Positions 45,104-55,433 of a stretch of DNA of 64,000 nucleotides are shown here, one piece after another; position 1 is the stretch's first letter, and each line of letters opens with the position of its first letter. Source of the DNA: Kordiimonadales bacterium IMCC3096 (GTDB taxonomy: Bacteria; Pseudomonadota; Alphaproteobacteria; Minwuiales; Minwuiaceae); assembly GCA_016865035.1 (NCBI GenBank), contig CP018227.1, positions 280,001-344,000 on the forward strand, in the 5' to 3' direction. The notes beneath the pieces were generated by a model. The model saw only the letters and a program-made list of their open reading frames with translations, was not told where the DNA came from and ran no database searches. The position numbers and the translations under genes are program-made.

Positions 45104-45550
45104 ATGTACAAGATCATCCATCCGATCGCGGGCACGACCGCCCTGGCAACAATCGTGACCTTCTGGCTGGCTACGGTCTGGTCGGAGCTTCTTGGCTCAC
45201 CGGCGACGGTGATCACGGTCAAGACCCTGATTCCGTGGGGCTTTCTGATCCTTGTTCCGGCGCTGGCGGCGGCCTCCCTGTCGGGCTTCCGGCTCTCGAT
45301 GCAGCACCGGGGACCGCTGGCGATCCGCAAACGGAAACGGATGCCCTTCATCGCCGCCAATGGCGTCCTGATCCTGATCCCGTCGGCGCTGTTCCTGTCA
45401 TGCAAGGCGCAGAGGCATGAACTCGATACCCTGTTCTATCTGGTGCAGGCCGTCGAACTGGTTGGTGGCTGCACGAACATCACCCTGCTGGCACTCAACA
45501 TGCGCGACGGAATACGTCTGGCCCGCACCCGGCGCCGGCGTCTGACATAG
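45104..45550 (+). CDS. Small membrane protein, 148 aa, MarR-controlled
   Basis: Follows GGGAG. Four hydrophobic helices can be drawn (ALATIVTFWLATVWSELL; LIPWGFLILVPALAAASL; MPFIAANGVLILIPSALFL; a C-terminal LVQAVELVGGCTNITLLALN) with short Arg-rich loops. I recognise no named family. The pairing with a MarR repressor suggests response to a small, perhaps aromatic or oxidising, molecule. Confidence 0.75.
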   Translation: MYKIIHPIAGTTALATIVTFWLATVWSELLGSPATVITVKTLIPWGFLILVPALAAASLSGFRLSMQHRGPLAIRKRKRMPFIAANGVLILIPSALFLSCKAQRHELDTLFYLVQAVELVGGCTNITLLALNMRDGIRLARTRRRRLT

Positions 45551-45665
45551 ATTGCCCGCGAACCGGCCCGGGCATGCGCTGCCGCGATCACTTTTCCTGT
45601 TCAGGGCCGCATTGTGATCGCCCGGGCTATGGCCTGACACCGGAAGCGGGGGCATGCTTGACGGC

Positions 45666-46286
45666 ATGAAGACACACGGCCCCATTCACGCCCTGACGCT
45701 GCTGGTTCTGCTGGCCATTCTCACGGTGGCCTGCACGCCGACCCAACCCGTTTCCGTCACCCAGCACAATCGCATTAACAGCCTTGCGGTGGCGGGCAGT
45801 ACGGTCGCTATCGCGAGCAGTGACGAAAGCCTGCGCACTGCGGACTTCGAAAAAGCCCTGGCCCAGCGCCTCAGATCCGCAGGTTTCAGCATCGTCGATG
45901 ACGCCGCGACGGCGCGTTTCGTTGCCAGCATGACGGCGGAGGTTCAGGAAGGCATCGAACGCGAGCATGTCGTGCGGACGCCGGAATACCTCGTCCGCCG
46001 CCGACTGGTGACGCTGCAGAACGGCGACCAGGTGGTGGAGACAGAACGCATCTATCGCGGCGACCGTGTCGATCGCTTTCCCTATACGCTCTGGCCCGCC
46101 ATCGTCAGCCTGACGCTCACGGAGCGGGAGACGGGCAAACCTGCATTCGAGGGTGAAGTATCGACGCAGGGATCCTGCGGCCAGATGGCGGCGCTGATCG
46201 GGCCGATGCTGGATGCCCTGTTCAGGAACCTGCGCAAGGAAAGCGGCACCGTTTCCAGTTCCTACGTCGAGGTTCCGACCTGCTGA
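45666..46286 (+). CDS. Predicted lipoprotein, possibly DUF4136-like
   Basis: 206 residues with a lipoprotein signal: MKTHGPIHALTLLVLLAILT followed by VACTP, where Cys23 would be lipidated. The mature part has SLRTADFEKALAQRLRSAGF and a beta-rich tail with Cys at SCGQM and at the C terminus. Lipoproteins that pair FEKALxxRLxxAGF with repeated beta strands resemble DUF4136 proteins; the assignment is tentative. Confidence 0.7.
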   Translation: MKTHGPIHALTLLVLLAILTVACTPTQPVSVTQHNRINSLAVAGSTVAIASSDESLRTADFEKALAQRLRSAGFSIVDDAATARFVASMTAEVQEGIEREHVVRTPEYLVRRRLVTLQNGDQVVETERIYRGDRVDRFPYTLWPAIVSLTLTERETGKPAFEGEVSTQGSCGQMAALIGPMLDALFRNLRKESGTVSSSYVEVPTC

Positions 46287-47519
<1,233 letters not shown>

Positions 47520-47538
47520 TCCCGGGATTCTGATCGAC

Positions 47539-48504
47539 ATGGCCATCCGCAACGACGACCGGGTCTTCGTTGCGGCGGTCCGTGACTTCGCGACCGCGCA
47601 GGGCATGTCGGTGCAGGCACTGTCCCACGATTGGCTGTTGATCCTGAAGACCGGCGATGGCCGCCGCTTTCCCCTGCTGGGCTATGACATCGGCCTGAAC
47701 AGCGCCACCACCCTGCGCATCGCCAACGACAAGGCCGCGACCGCCGACATGCTGGCGGCAGAGAACATCGACCACATCCCGCACCGGCTGTTCCTGAACC
47801 CGGACCTGCATGTCTTCACGCGTGGTTCCGGCAACTGGGACAGCCTGCGTAAGGCCTTCGCTGCTGCCGGTGCGGATGTGGTGCTGAAGGGCAACGAAGG
47901 CACCAGCGGCAAGGGCGTGCATCGGGTGCGCACCCCGCTGGAGCTGGAGCGGGTGGCGCACGACCTTTTCCGGACCGAACGCTCCATCGCCCTCAGCCCC
48001 TGGACGGAGATCACACGGGAATCCCGCTTCGTGGTGCTGGATGGAACCGTGCGACTGGCCTACGCCAAGACGGTCCCGACCCTCGCCGGTGATGGTGTTT
48101 CATCCGTCCGGGCCCTGGTCGCACAGGCCATGACGCCGGAAATGGGACCGTCCCTCGGCGCCTGGCTGGAAGACCTGGAGACCGAAGAACTCGACCGGGT
48201 GCCGCAGGCCGGCGAGCGCCTGCCTGTGGGGTGGCGGCACAACCTCGGACAGGGTGGCGGCATTACCGAATTGTCCACGGACGCCGACGGTCACGGTGTC
48301 GCCCTTGCCGCAGCAGCAGCTCTCAACCTGCGCTTCGGCAGTGTCGATGTGGCCCGCACGGCGGACAATCAGCACAGGGTCATGGAGGTCAATGCGGGGG
48401 TGATGCTGGAGCACTTCGCCCGCTCCGGCGCCGAACGGCGTGCCAGGGTTATCGAGACCTATCACGCCGCGCTGGCCCAGCTTGTGAGCAGCCCCGCCCC
48501 CTGA
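47539..48504 (+). CDS. ATP-grasp ligase, RimK/cyanophycin-synthetase-like
   Basis: 321 residues. ANDKAATADMLAAENIDHIPH and VVLKGNEGTSGKGVHRVRTP (ATP-grasp lid lysine and Gly-rich loop) with ESRFVVLDGTVRLAYAKTVP, then RFGSVDVARTADNQHRVMEVNAG (metal-binding Asp, Glu, Asn) define an ATP-grasp C-N ligase. The family joins amino acids or peptides by acyl-phosphate chemistry. It is spaced 19 bp behind mreB and likely co-transcribed. The substrate is unknown. Confidence 0.82.
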   Translation: MAIRNDDRVFVAAVRDFATAQGMSVQALSHDWLLILKTGDGRRFPLLGYDIGLNSATTLRIANDKAATADMLAAENIDHIPHRLFLNPDLHVFTRGSGNWDSLRKAFAAAGADVVLKGNEGTSGKGVHRVRTPLELERVAHDLFRTERSIALSPWTEITRESRFVVLDGTVRLAYAKTVPTLAGDGVSSVRALVAQAMTPEMGPSLGAWLEDLETEELDRVPQAGERLPVGWRHNLGQGGGITELSTDADGHGVALAAAAALNLRFGSVDVARTADNQHRVMEVNAGVMLEHFARSGAERRARVIETYHAALAQLVSSPAP

Positions 48505-48588
48505 AAAAAGCCCCTGACCTGAGCCTGTCGCTTCTGTTACGACTGGCGCATCTGGATTCATGCAACGCAATTGCCGGGGGAAACAATC

Positions 48589-49581
48589 ATGAGCGGTACG
48601 TTCAAGGCGCTGGTCGCCAACAAGACGGACGCAGGGTACAGCAGCGAAATCCGCGACATCACGCTGGACGACCTTTCGGCCGGTGACGTCGTCGTCGATG
48701 TTGCCTACTCGACGCTGAACTACAAGGACGGGCTGGCGGTCACCGGCAAGGGCAAGGTCTGCGAGAGCTTTCCCATGGTCTGCGGCATCGACTTCGCGGG
48801 TACCGTCGCCTCGTCCGAGAGCGCTGACTTCAAGCCCGGCGACAAGGTCGTCCTGAATGGCTATGGCCTGTCCCAGTCGCATTCCGGTGGCTATGCGCAG
48901 AAGGCCCGGGTGCGCGCCGACATGCTGGTGAAGCTGCCGGATGGCATCGACATGAAGCAGGCAATGGCCATCGGCACCGCGGGCTATACCGCCATGCTCT
49001 GCGTGCTGGCGCTGGAGAAGAACGACGTCACGCCGAAGGACGGCGCGATCCTGGTGACCGGTGCCGCCGGTGGTGTCGGGTCTGTCGCCGTCGCGATCCT
49101 GGCCAAGCTCGGCTACACGGTTGTTGCCTCCACCGGTCGTGCGGAAACACATGACTACCTGCGGGGGCTGGGCGCGTCGGAGATGATCGACCGCAACACG
49201 CTGTCCGAAGCCGGGAAGCCGTTCCAGAAGCCGCGCTGGGCCGGTGTCGTGGACACGGTCGGGTCCACCACCCTCGCCAATGCCCTGGCCCAGACCAACT
49301 ACGGCGGAGCCGTCGCGGCCTGCGGCCTGGCTGGCGGTCCGGACCTGCCGACCACGGTGCTGCCCTTCATCCTGCGCGGTGTGACCCTTGCCGGTGTGGA
49401 CAGCGTCTTCGCCCCGATGGCCGCGCGACAGGAGGCCTGGACCCGCATGGGCACGGACCTGCCGAAGGACAAGCTGGACAGCATGGCCGAAGAGGTTCCG
49501 CTGGCGAAGGTGCTGGAGCTTGCGCCGCAGATCCTGGCGGGTCAGGTACGTGGCCGCGTCATTGTCGACGTCAATGCCTGA
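48589..49581 (+). CDS. acuI: AcuI-type acrylyl-CoA reductase (YhdH family)
   Basis: 330 residues from the ATG at 48589. STLNYKDGLAVTGKGKVCES, MVCGIDFAGTVASSESADFK, YGLSQSHSGGYAQKARVRAD and LVTGAAGGVGSVAVAILAKL (NADPH Rossmann) are typical of the zinc-free MDR YhdH/AcuI group. AcuI reduces acryloyl-CoA to propionyl-CoA, detoxifying acrylate from DMSP. A DMSP-lyase gene (19091) and meaB (39374) are in the same window. The next gene overlaps by eight bases. Confidence 0.85.
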   Translation: MSGTFKALVANKTDAGYSSEIRDITLDDLSAGDVVVDVAYSTLNYKDGLAVTGKGKVCESFPMVCGIDFAGTVASSESADFKPGDKVVLNGYGLSQSHSGGYAQKARVRADMLVKLPDGIDMKQAMAIGTAGYTAMLCVLALEKNDVTPKDGAILVTGAAGGVGSVAVAILAKLGYTVVASTGRAETHDYLRGLGASEMIDRNTLSEAGKPFQKPRWAGVVDTVGSTTLANALAQTNYGGAVAACGLAGGPDLPTTVLPFILRGVTLAGVDSVFAPMAARQEAWTRMGTDLPKDKLDSMAEEVPLAKVLELAPQILAGQVRGRVIVDVNA

Positions 49582-51358
49582 CAGCGCTGCCGCCGCATCC
49601 GCCAAGTCCGACGCGGCGGCAGCCGTTGCCTGGCTCGAAGCCTTTGGCGACGCGCTGTCGCGGCAGGACGCGGGCGCGGCGGCAAGCCTGTTTCTCGAAG
49701 AGGGGCACTGGCGCGACATCCTTGCCTTCACCTGGCACATCCGCACGTTCAGCGGCACGGCGGCCATTCGCGAAGAGCTGGCACGCCGTCTAGACGCGGT
49801 GAGACCGTCGAATTTCAGCCTTGCGAAGGACCGGACACCGCCCCGCAGGGTGAAACGTGCCGGTCAGGAATCGCTGGAGGTGCTCTTCGACTTCCGCACC
49901 GCCGTCGGTCAGGGACAGGGGGTGGTTCGGCTGGTGCCTGACCCTGATGGCTCCGGCGACCTGCGCGCCTGGACCCTGATGACCGCCCTGCACGGGCTGA
50001 AGGAACATCCCGAACGGCTCAGTGCGGCACGGGCGGGTGGCGATGCCTTTGCGCGGGAGTTCGGTGGTGCCAACTGGCAGGATCATCGCGACCGTGCCCG
50101 CGCCTATGCGGACCGCGAACCCGCTGTTGTCGTGGTCGGGGCCGGACAGGCCGGACTGGCCATTGCCGCAAGGCTGAACGCCCTGGGCGTCGATACCCTG
50201 CTGGTCGAGAAGAACCAGCGGGTCGGTGACAACTGGCGCAGCCGTTACCATTCCCTGACCCTGCACAACGAAGTCTACGTCAACCATCTGCCCTACATGC
50301 CGTTTCCGCCAACCTGGCCGGTCTATATCCCGAAGGACATGCTGGCGAACTGGTTCGAGTTCTATGTCGAGGCGATGGAGCTCAATTGCTGGACGGATAC
50401 GGCCCTTGTCGGTGGCGACCATGATGCGGCAACCGGCACCTGGACCCTGAACCTGGAGAGCGGGGACGGGACGAAGCGCGTGGTGCGCCCGCGTCACGTC
50501 ATCTTCGCCACCGGTGTCAGCGCCATCCCCGTCATCCCCGACCTGCCCGGACTGGACAGCTTCCAGGGCACGGTCATGCATTCCGGCAGCTATACCGATG
50601 GCAAGGGCTGGAAGGGCAAGCGGGCGCTGGTCATCGGCACCGGCAACAGCGCCCATGACGTCGCCCAGGACCTGCAGGCCAGCGGCGCGGACGTGACCAT
50701 GGTCCAGCGCAACCCGAGCTACATCGTCAGCCTGGCGGAGGCGCAGAAGGTCTATGCGCTGTATGACGAGGGACCGCCGCTGGACGACTGTGACCTGCTC
50801 GCGGCATCCTTCCCCTTCCCCGTGCTGCGCCGGTCGTACCAGCTCTCCACCGCCGAGATGAAACGGGTCGATGCCGAGCTTCTGGCAGGGCTGGAGGCGC
50901 GTGGCTTCAAGCTGGACTTCGGGGAGGGCGAGACCGGGTTCCAGATGAAGTACATGCAGCGCGGCGGCGGCTATTACTTCAATGTCGGCTGTTCGGACCT
51001 GATCGTCAGCGGCGATATCGGCCTGCTGCATGACGAGAACATCGAGTGTTTCAATGAGGCCGGCGCAGTGCTGGACGACGGCACGACACACGCCGCCGAC
51101 CTGATCGTGCTCGCCACCGGTTACCTGAACCAGCAGGAGACCGTGCGCACCTGGCTGAACGACCGAATCGCGGATCGCATCGGCCCGGTCTGGGGTTTCA
51201 ACGACGGGGGCGAGTTGCGCAACATGTGGTGCCGCACGCCTCAGCCCGGCCTCTGGTTCACCGCCGGCAGCCTGGCCCAGTGCCGCATCTTCTCACGCTA
51301 TCTCGCCCTGCAGATCAAGGCCTGCGAGGAGGGGTTGCTGAGCCCGGAAATGTGCTAG
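49574..51358 (+). CDS. Flavin-containing monooxygenase with N-terminal NTF2-like domain
   Basis: 594 residues from the ATG at 49574, inside the acuI end. Residues ~15-150 resemble an NTF2/SnoaL fold (WLEAFGDALSRQDAGAAASL, HIRTFSGTAAIREEL). From ~180 comes a class B FMO: VVVVGAGQAGLAIAARL (FAD), VGDNWRSRYHSLTLH, LVIGTGNSAHDVAQDLQ (NADPH) and an LIVLATGYLNQQE segment. It probably oxygenates a small soft-nucleophile or ketone substrate; translational overlap with acuI hints at a shared catabolic context. Confidence 0.87.
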   Translation: MPDSAAAASAKSDAAAAVAWLEAFGDALSRQDAGAAASLFLEEGHWRDILAFTWHIRTFSGTAAIREELARRLDAVRPSNFSLAKDRTPPRRVKRAGQESLEVLFDFRTAVGQGQGVVRLVPDPDGSGDLRAWTLMTALHGLKEHPERLSAARAGGDAFAREFGGANWQDHRDRARAYADREPAVVVVGAGQAGLAIAARLNALGVDTLLVEKNQRVGDNWRSRYHSLTLHNEVYVNHLPYMPFPPTWPVYIPKDMLANWFEFYVEAMELNCWTDTALVGGDHDAATGTWTLNLESGDGTKRVVRPRHVIFATGVSAIPVIPDLPGLDSFQGTVMHSGSYTDGKGWKGKRALVIGTGNSAHDVAQDLQASGADVTMVQRNPSYIVSLAEAQKVYALYDEGPPLDDCDLLAASFPFPVLRRSYQLSTAEMKRVDAELLAGLEARGFKLDFGEGETGFQMKYMQRGGGYYFNVGCSDLIVSGDIGLLHDENIECFNEAGAVLDDGTTHAADLIVLATGYLNQQETVRTWLNDRIADRIGPVWGFNDGGELRNMWCRTPQPGLWFTAGSLAQCRIFSRYLALQIKACEEGLLSPEMC

Positions 51359-51470
51359 CCGCCGGCCCGCAATACGTCATGCGCATGCAATCGAAGTCGT
51401 GCACATTCAATGGTTGATTCCTGTTGACGTTCGCAGCCTCCGCGGACCCTGGACCCGGAGAAACTGACAC

Positions 51471-52511
51471 GTGTCGATAGAGCTGATGGATGTGACGAAG
51501 CGGTTCGGTACCGAGGCCGCCGTCGATCACCTTTCCGCCGGTGTCGCGGAAGGGGAGTTCTTTGTCGTGCTTGGCCCGTCGGGCTGCGGAAAGTCCACGC
51601 TCCTTCGTCTCATCGCCGGGCTGGAAGAGCTTGATTCCGGGACAGTGGGCCTGTCGGGAAAGCAGGTCGCAGGACCGGATCTGCATCTGGCACCGGAAGC
51701 ACGGGGCGTCGGCGTCGTATTCCAGTCCTATGCGCTCTGGCCGCACATGGACGTACTCCGCAACGTTGCCTTTCCACTCGAAGCCAGGGGGGCGCGGCGA
51801 GCCGACGCCGAACGGCAGGCCCGAACCCACCTGGAGACCGTGGCGCTGGTTCCCTTCGCCGAGCGTCTCCCTGCCGATCTGTCGGGTGGGCAGCGCCAGC
51901 GGGTTGCCCTGGCGCGCTGCCTCGCCAGCCAGGCCGGGGTCGTCCTGATGGACGAGCCCCTGGCCAACCTGGACCCGCATCTGCGCGGCACCATGGAGCA
52001 TGAACTGCGGGACTTTCATCGGACGACAGGGGCCACCACGCTCTACATCACCCACGACCAGCGGGAAGCCATGGCGCTGGCTGATCGGATCGCGGTGATG
52101 AACAGGGGCCGGTTCGAACAGGTGGCAACCCCGGACGAACTCTATGCCCGGCCCCGCAACGCCTTCGTTGCAGGATTCGTCGGGACCGGGGCCATCGTCG
52201 CAGCAATCCGGAGCAGTGACGACGATCTCCGGTTCGGTCCCTGGTCCCTGCCCGTCACCGGCAAGGGAGCAGAAAGCAGCACTACCGCCGAACAGGTCCT
52301 GCTGCGGCCCGAGTGGCTGAGCATTGATGGTGAGGCCGGAAGCCCGGTCCGGGTCGAGAGCGTGACCTACCGGGGTGGTCACTGGGAATGTCAGGCTGTC
52401 GTTTCAGGCACCTCACATTCACTGGTCCTGAACCTCGACAGTCCCGCCCGGCTGGGCGATACCCTGCCGGTCAGCATTCGAAAAGCCTGGGTCCTTCCTG
52501 AGCAGGCCTAG
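51471..52511 (+). CDS. ABC transporter ATP-binding protein (PotA/FbpC-like)
   Basis: 346 residues from a GTG at 51471. Walker A GPSGCGKSTLLRLIAG, Q-loop VFQSYALWPHMDV, signature DLSGGQRQRVALARCLA, Walker B VVLMDEPLANLDPHLR and ITHDQREAMALADRIAV, then a TOBE-type C-terminal domain (~235-346). It most likely powers the permease/binding-protein pair on the opposite strand just downstream. Confidence 0.92.
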   Translation: MSIELMDVTKRFGTEAAVDHLSAGVAEGEFFVVLGPSGCGKSTLLRLIAGLEELDSGTVGLSGKQVAGPDLHLAPEARGVGVVFQSYALWPHMDVLRNVAFPLEARGARRADAERQARTHLETVALVPFAERLPADLSGGQRQRVALARCLASQAGVVLMDEPLANLDPHLRGTMEHELRDFHRTTGATTLYITHDQREAMALADRIAVMNRGRFEQVATPDELYARPRNAFVAGFVGTGAIVAAIRSSDDDLRFGPWSLPVTGKGAESSTTAEQVLLRPEWLSIDGEAGSPVRVESVTYRGGHWECQAVVSGTSHSLVLNLDSPARLGDTLPVSIRKAWVLPEQA

Positions 52512-52534
52512 CATTTGCCGTTTCGCCATCCGTG

Positions 52535-54280
52535 TCAGTCGCGCCAGGGCACGACGCCCGGCGGCGCACGTCGGCCTGCGATATCCAGCACCAGCATCAG
52601 CATGATCGTGGCAAGAACCGTGACAACCGACATGGCTGCTGCCAGCGTGGTGTAGCCGCCGTCCTCGTAGTTGAAGATCGTCGTGCCGATCGTTTCGTTG
52701 CCCGTCGACCAGAGCAGGGCAGACACCGTGACCTCGTTGTAGGCCGTGAGGAAGACCAGGATCGCACCTGAAGCTGCCGCCGGAGCCACCAGCGGCAGGA
52801 AAATGCGGAACAGCCGCCGTCCGAACCTGGCACCGGCCACCCGGGCCGCATCATCCAGGCTCGGGTCGATCTGCAGGTAGGCGGCGGCGACCGGTTTCAG
52901 CGCGACCGAGAGGAAGGCGGCAAGATAGGCCACCAGGATGATCAGCAGGGTGTTGTAGATCGACATCTCGATCAGCGGCAGGGGACGGATGAAGGCCAGG
53001 ATGCAGGCAATCGAGATCACCAGGCCCGGCAGGGCGTAGCTGACATCGGCCAGACCGCTAATGGACGTTGCCGCGCGCCGCGCCACCCCGCGTCTTCGGA
53101 TCAGGAAAAACCCGATTCCGACTGAGTAGGCCGCCAGCATCACGGCCGCCAGTCCTGCGATCAGGGTCGAATTCATGAAGGCGCGCAGGGTGACGGACTG
53201 GGTGAGCAATATCTCTTCGAAGTTGGCACCGGTCAGGGTCGACAGCGTGAGCCGGACGCCATAGGTCGGTGTCAATGCCGTTGCCAGCAACGACAGCATG
53301 GGCAGCACCAGGACGCCGCAGACCAGCACCAGCAGGACAAGTTCGACCAGCAACCGCCAGCGCCCCAGCCTGAAACCGAGGCTTCTCTGCGGCAGGCCGA
53401 TAAGCTGGGCATGGCCGCGCCGCTGCAGATGCGCCTGCAACCCGACTGCCGTGATCGCCATCAGACCGACAATCATGGAAATCATCGAAACATTGGTCAG
53501 CATCTCGGGACCGAAACTCGACATTCGCCGCCAGATCAGCACTGGCAGCGTGGTGTATCGGGCAGGAATGCCCAGCAGCGCCTGGATGCCGAAGTTTCCC
53601 AGCGCGGAGACGAAGGCCAGCGCGAAGGCCGCAATCATGTTCGGCAGCAGCAGCGGCAGCACGATACGACGCAGCATCAGCCAGACGTTGGCACCAAAGA
53701 CCCGAGATGCATCCGACAGTTCACCCGGCAAGCTGCGCAGGGCGGCAAGCATGACAAGAAGCACGAGTGGCCCGTGCTGTATTGCCAGCAGGGCCACGAT
53801 ACCCTCACGGGAATACAGGGGGTGCGTCGTTCCGATCTCGGGGGCGATGCCGAGCCAGAGCAGCAATGCACTGCCGGGGCCAAGTGCCTGGATCCAGGCG
53901 ATGGCGGTAACATGGGGCGGTATCATCATCGGCAAGAGGACCAGGAAGATGAAGAAGCCCCGAGCCCGCGCATCGGTCAGGCCCACCAGGCAGGCCAGGA
54001 CGGTCCCGTAGACAAGGGCGAGAAGGGCGGACAGCAAGCTCGTTTCGAACGAATGCCAAAGTGCCCGCTGCACCGACCGCCCTTGCAGCGTTTCCAGCAG
54101 CGGCACCAGTGAGAGCCTGCCTGTCGGAGCCACCCCTTCCAGCAGGATCATCAACAGTGGTGTGCCGCAGATCAGCCCCCCCAACAGCAGAAGAGCGGCG
54201 AGGGTCATCCCCTCGCCGCTCCGGTTCTGTTGGCCCGGACGTGACACGCCGGGAACTCTCGGTCTCAGGTCAAGGCTCAC
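52535..54280 (-). CDS. Iron-type ABC permease, duplicated (FbpB-like)
   Basis: 581 residues with about 12 helices in two homologous halves, each with the cytoplasmic EAA loop (ELSDASRVFGANVWLMLRRI in the first, DDAARVAGARFGRRLFRIF in the second). This fused layout is typical of FbpB/ThiP-type permeases. Its ATG overlaps the binding-protein stop by four bases. It converges with the ATPase gene, leaving 23 bp between stops. Confidence 0.9.
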   Translation of the reverse strand: MSLDLRPRVPGVSRPGQQNRSGEGMTLAALLLLGGLICGTPLLMILLEGVAPTGRLSLVPLLETLQGRSVQRALWHSFETSLLSALLALVYGTVLACLVGLTDARARGFFIFLVLLPMMIPPHVTAIAWIQALGPGSALLLWLGIAPEIGTTHPLYSREGIVALLAIQHGPLVLLVMLAALRSLPGELSDASRVFGANVWLMLRRIVLPLLLPNMIAAFALAFVSALGNFGIQALLGIPARYTTLPVLIWRRMSSFGPEMLTNVSMISMIVGLMAITAVGLQAHLQRRGHAQLIGLPQRSLGFRLGRWRLLVELVLLVLVCGVLVLPMLSLLATALTPTYGVRLTLSTLTGANFEEILLTQSVTLRAFMNSTLIAGLAAVMLAAYSVGIGFFLIRRRGVARRAATSISGLADVSYALPGLVISIACILAFIRPLPLIEMSIYNTLLIILVAYLAAFLSVALKPVAAAYLQIDPSLDDAARVAGARFGRRLFRIFLPLVAPAAASGAILVFLTAYNEVTVSALLWSTGNETIGTTIFNYEDGGYTTLAAAMSVVTVLATIMLMLVLDIAGRRAPPGVVPWRD

Positions 54281-55254
54281 CCGCCGAAGATATCCTCGAA
54301 CTTCAGGCGATAGCGATCAGCATTCTCAAGCGCGTCGGAAGGATCGAAGTCCATCAGCCTGATCTGGTCACGGGCCGGGAAGCCCTCGGGCGGTGCAATC
54401 GCGGGATGGGCCGCCAGGTAGCCCTGGTCCGCGGCCATCTGCTGGCCTGCCGGTGAAAGCAGGAAATCGACGAAGGCCTTTGCTGCTTCGGGATTCTTCG
54501 CCGTGGACAGGATCGCGACCGGCTCGGTCACCGCAGAGACACCTTCCTTAGGGAAGACGAACGCGACCGGCGCACCCTGCAGCCTGTTGCGGATCGGCAG
54601 GAAGTCCACGACGAAACCATACAGCTTCTCGCCACCGGCGATGGCCTTGTATGTGCCGCCGTTGCCGCCCTTCGGGTTGGCGCCCTGGTCAGCCAGTCCC
54701 TGGTAATAGCCCCAGCCCAGGTCGGGATTGGCGGTCAGCGCGGCCATGTGGATCGTCGCAGCACCGGAGGTCAGCGGCGACGGCATGGCAATGCGGTCCT
54801 TCGCTTCCGGTTTCAGCAGATCCTTGTACGACTCAGGCACCATCGGTGCACTGGTGTTGTACATGATGCCGGTCGTGATCAGCTTGGTGGAGAAGTAGAA
54901 ACGATCCTTGTCCATCAGCGCCGGATCATAGGCGGCCACATCCGCGCCGGAATGGGCCATCAGGCGGCCTTCCCGCTTCAGCCCTTCCATGGTCACCATG
55001 TCGGCAATCAGCAGGATGTCGGGCTGCGGCGCACCGGCGGCGAACTCCGCGCGCAGCTTCGCCATCATCTTGGTGGTGCCGTCACGGACCCACTCGACTT
55101 CCACGCCCGGGTTGGCGGCCATGAACACGTCCATGGTCTGCTGGGCATCCTTGTTGGGCTGCGATGTATAGACAACCAGCTTGCCGGAAGCGGCCTCCGC
55201 CACACCTGCACCCAGTCCGACGGCGAGCATTGTCGCCAGCACGAAACGTCTCAT
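54277..55254 (-). CDS. ABC substrate-binding protein (Fe3+/AfuA-type)
   Basis: 325 residues with a signal peptide (MRRFVLATMLAVGLGAGVAE, cleaved near AEA). LVVYTSQPNKDAQQTMDVFM, VEVEWVRDGTTKMMAKLRAE, FYFSTKLITTGIMYNT and FVFPKEGVSAVTEPVAILST are typical of the bacterial transferrin/AfuA family. The mature protein lacks an obvious Tyr pair near the middle (KLYGFVVDF only), so iron may not be the ligand; thiamine-, phosphonate- or putrescine-type ligands are possible. Confidence 0.85.
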   Translation of the reverse strand: MRRFVLATMLAVGLGAGVAEAASGKLVVYTSQPNKDAQQTMDVFMAANPGVEVEWVRDGTTKMMAKLRAEFAAGAPQPDILLIADMVTMEGLKREGRLMAHSGADVAAYDPALMDKDRFYFSTKLITTGIMYNTSAPMVPESYKDLLKPEAKDRIAMPSPLTSGAATIHMAALTANPDLGWGYYQGLADQGANPKGGNGGTYKAIAGGEKLYGFVVDFLPIRNRLQGAPVAFVFPKEGVSAVTEPVAILSTAKNPEAAKAFVDFLLSPAGQQMAADQGYLAAHPAIAPPEGFPARDQIRLMDFDPSDALENADRYRLKFEDIFGG

Positions 55255-55433
55255 GGATTCATCCCCCTGGAAGATGTGAAATTCACCAATGCGGCCAATA
55301 CCGCATCCTGGCGAGGGCCGAACCTAGGGGCGGATTGTGACAGACGTCGGACAGCAGACAGTCGGGGCAGCCCTGCACAGTTCTGCCCCCCGCAGGCAAA
55401 CCTGCCAGGTCATCGGCGAGGAATGAAACAGTC

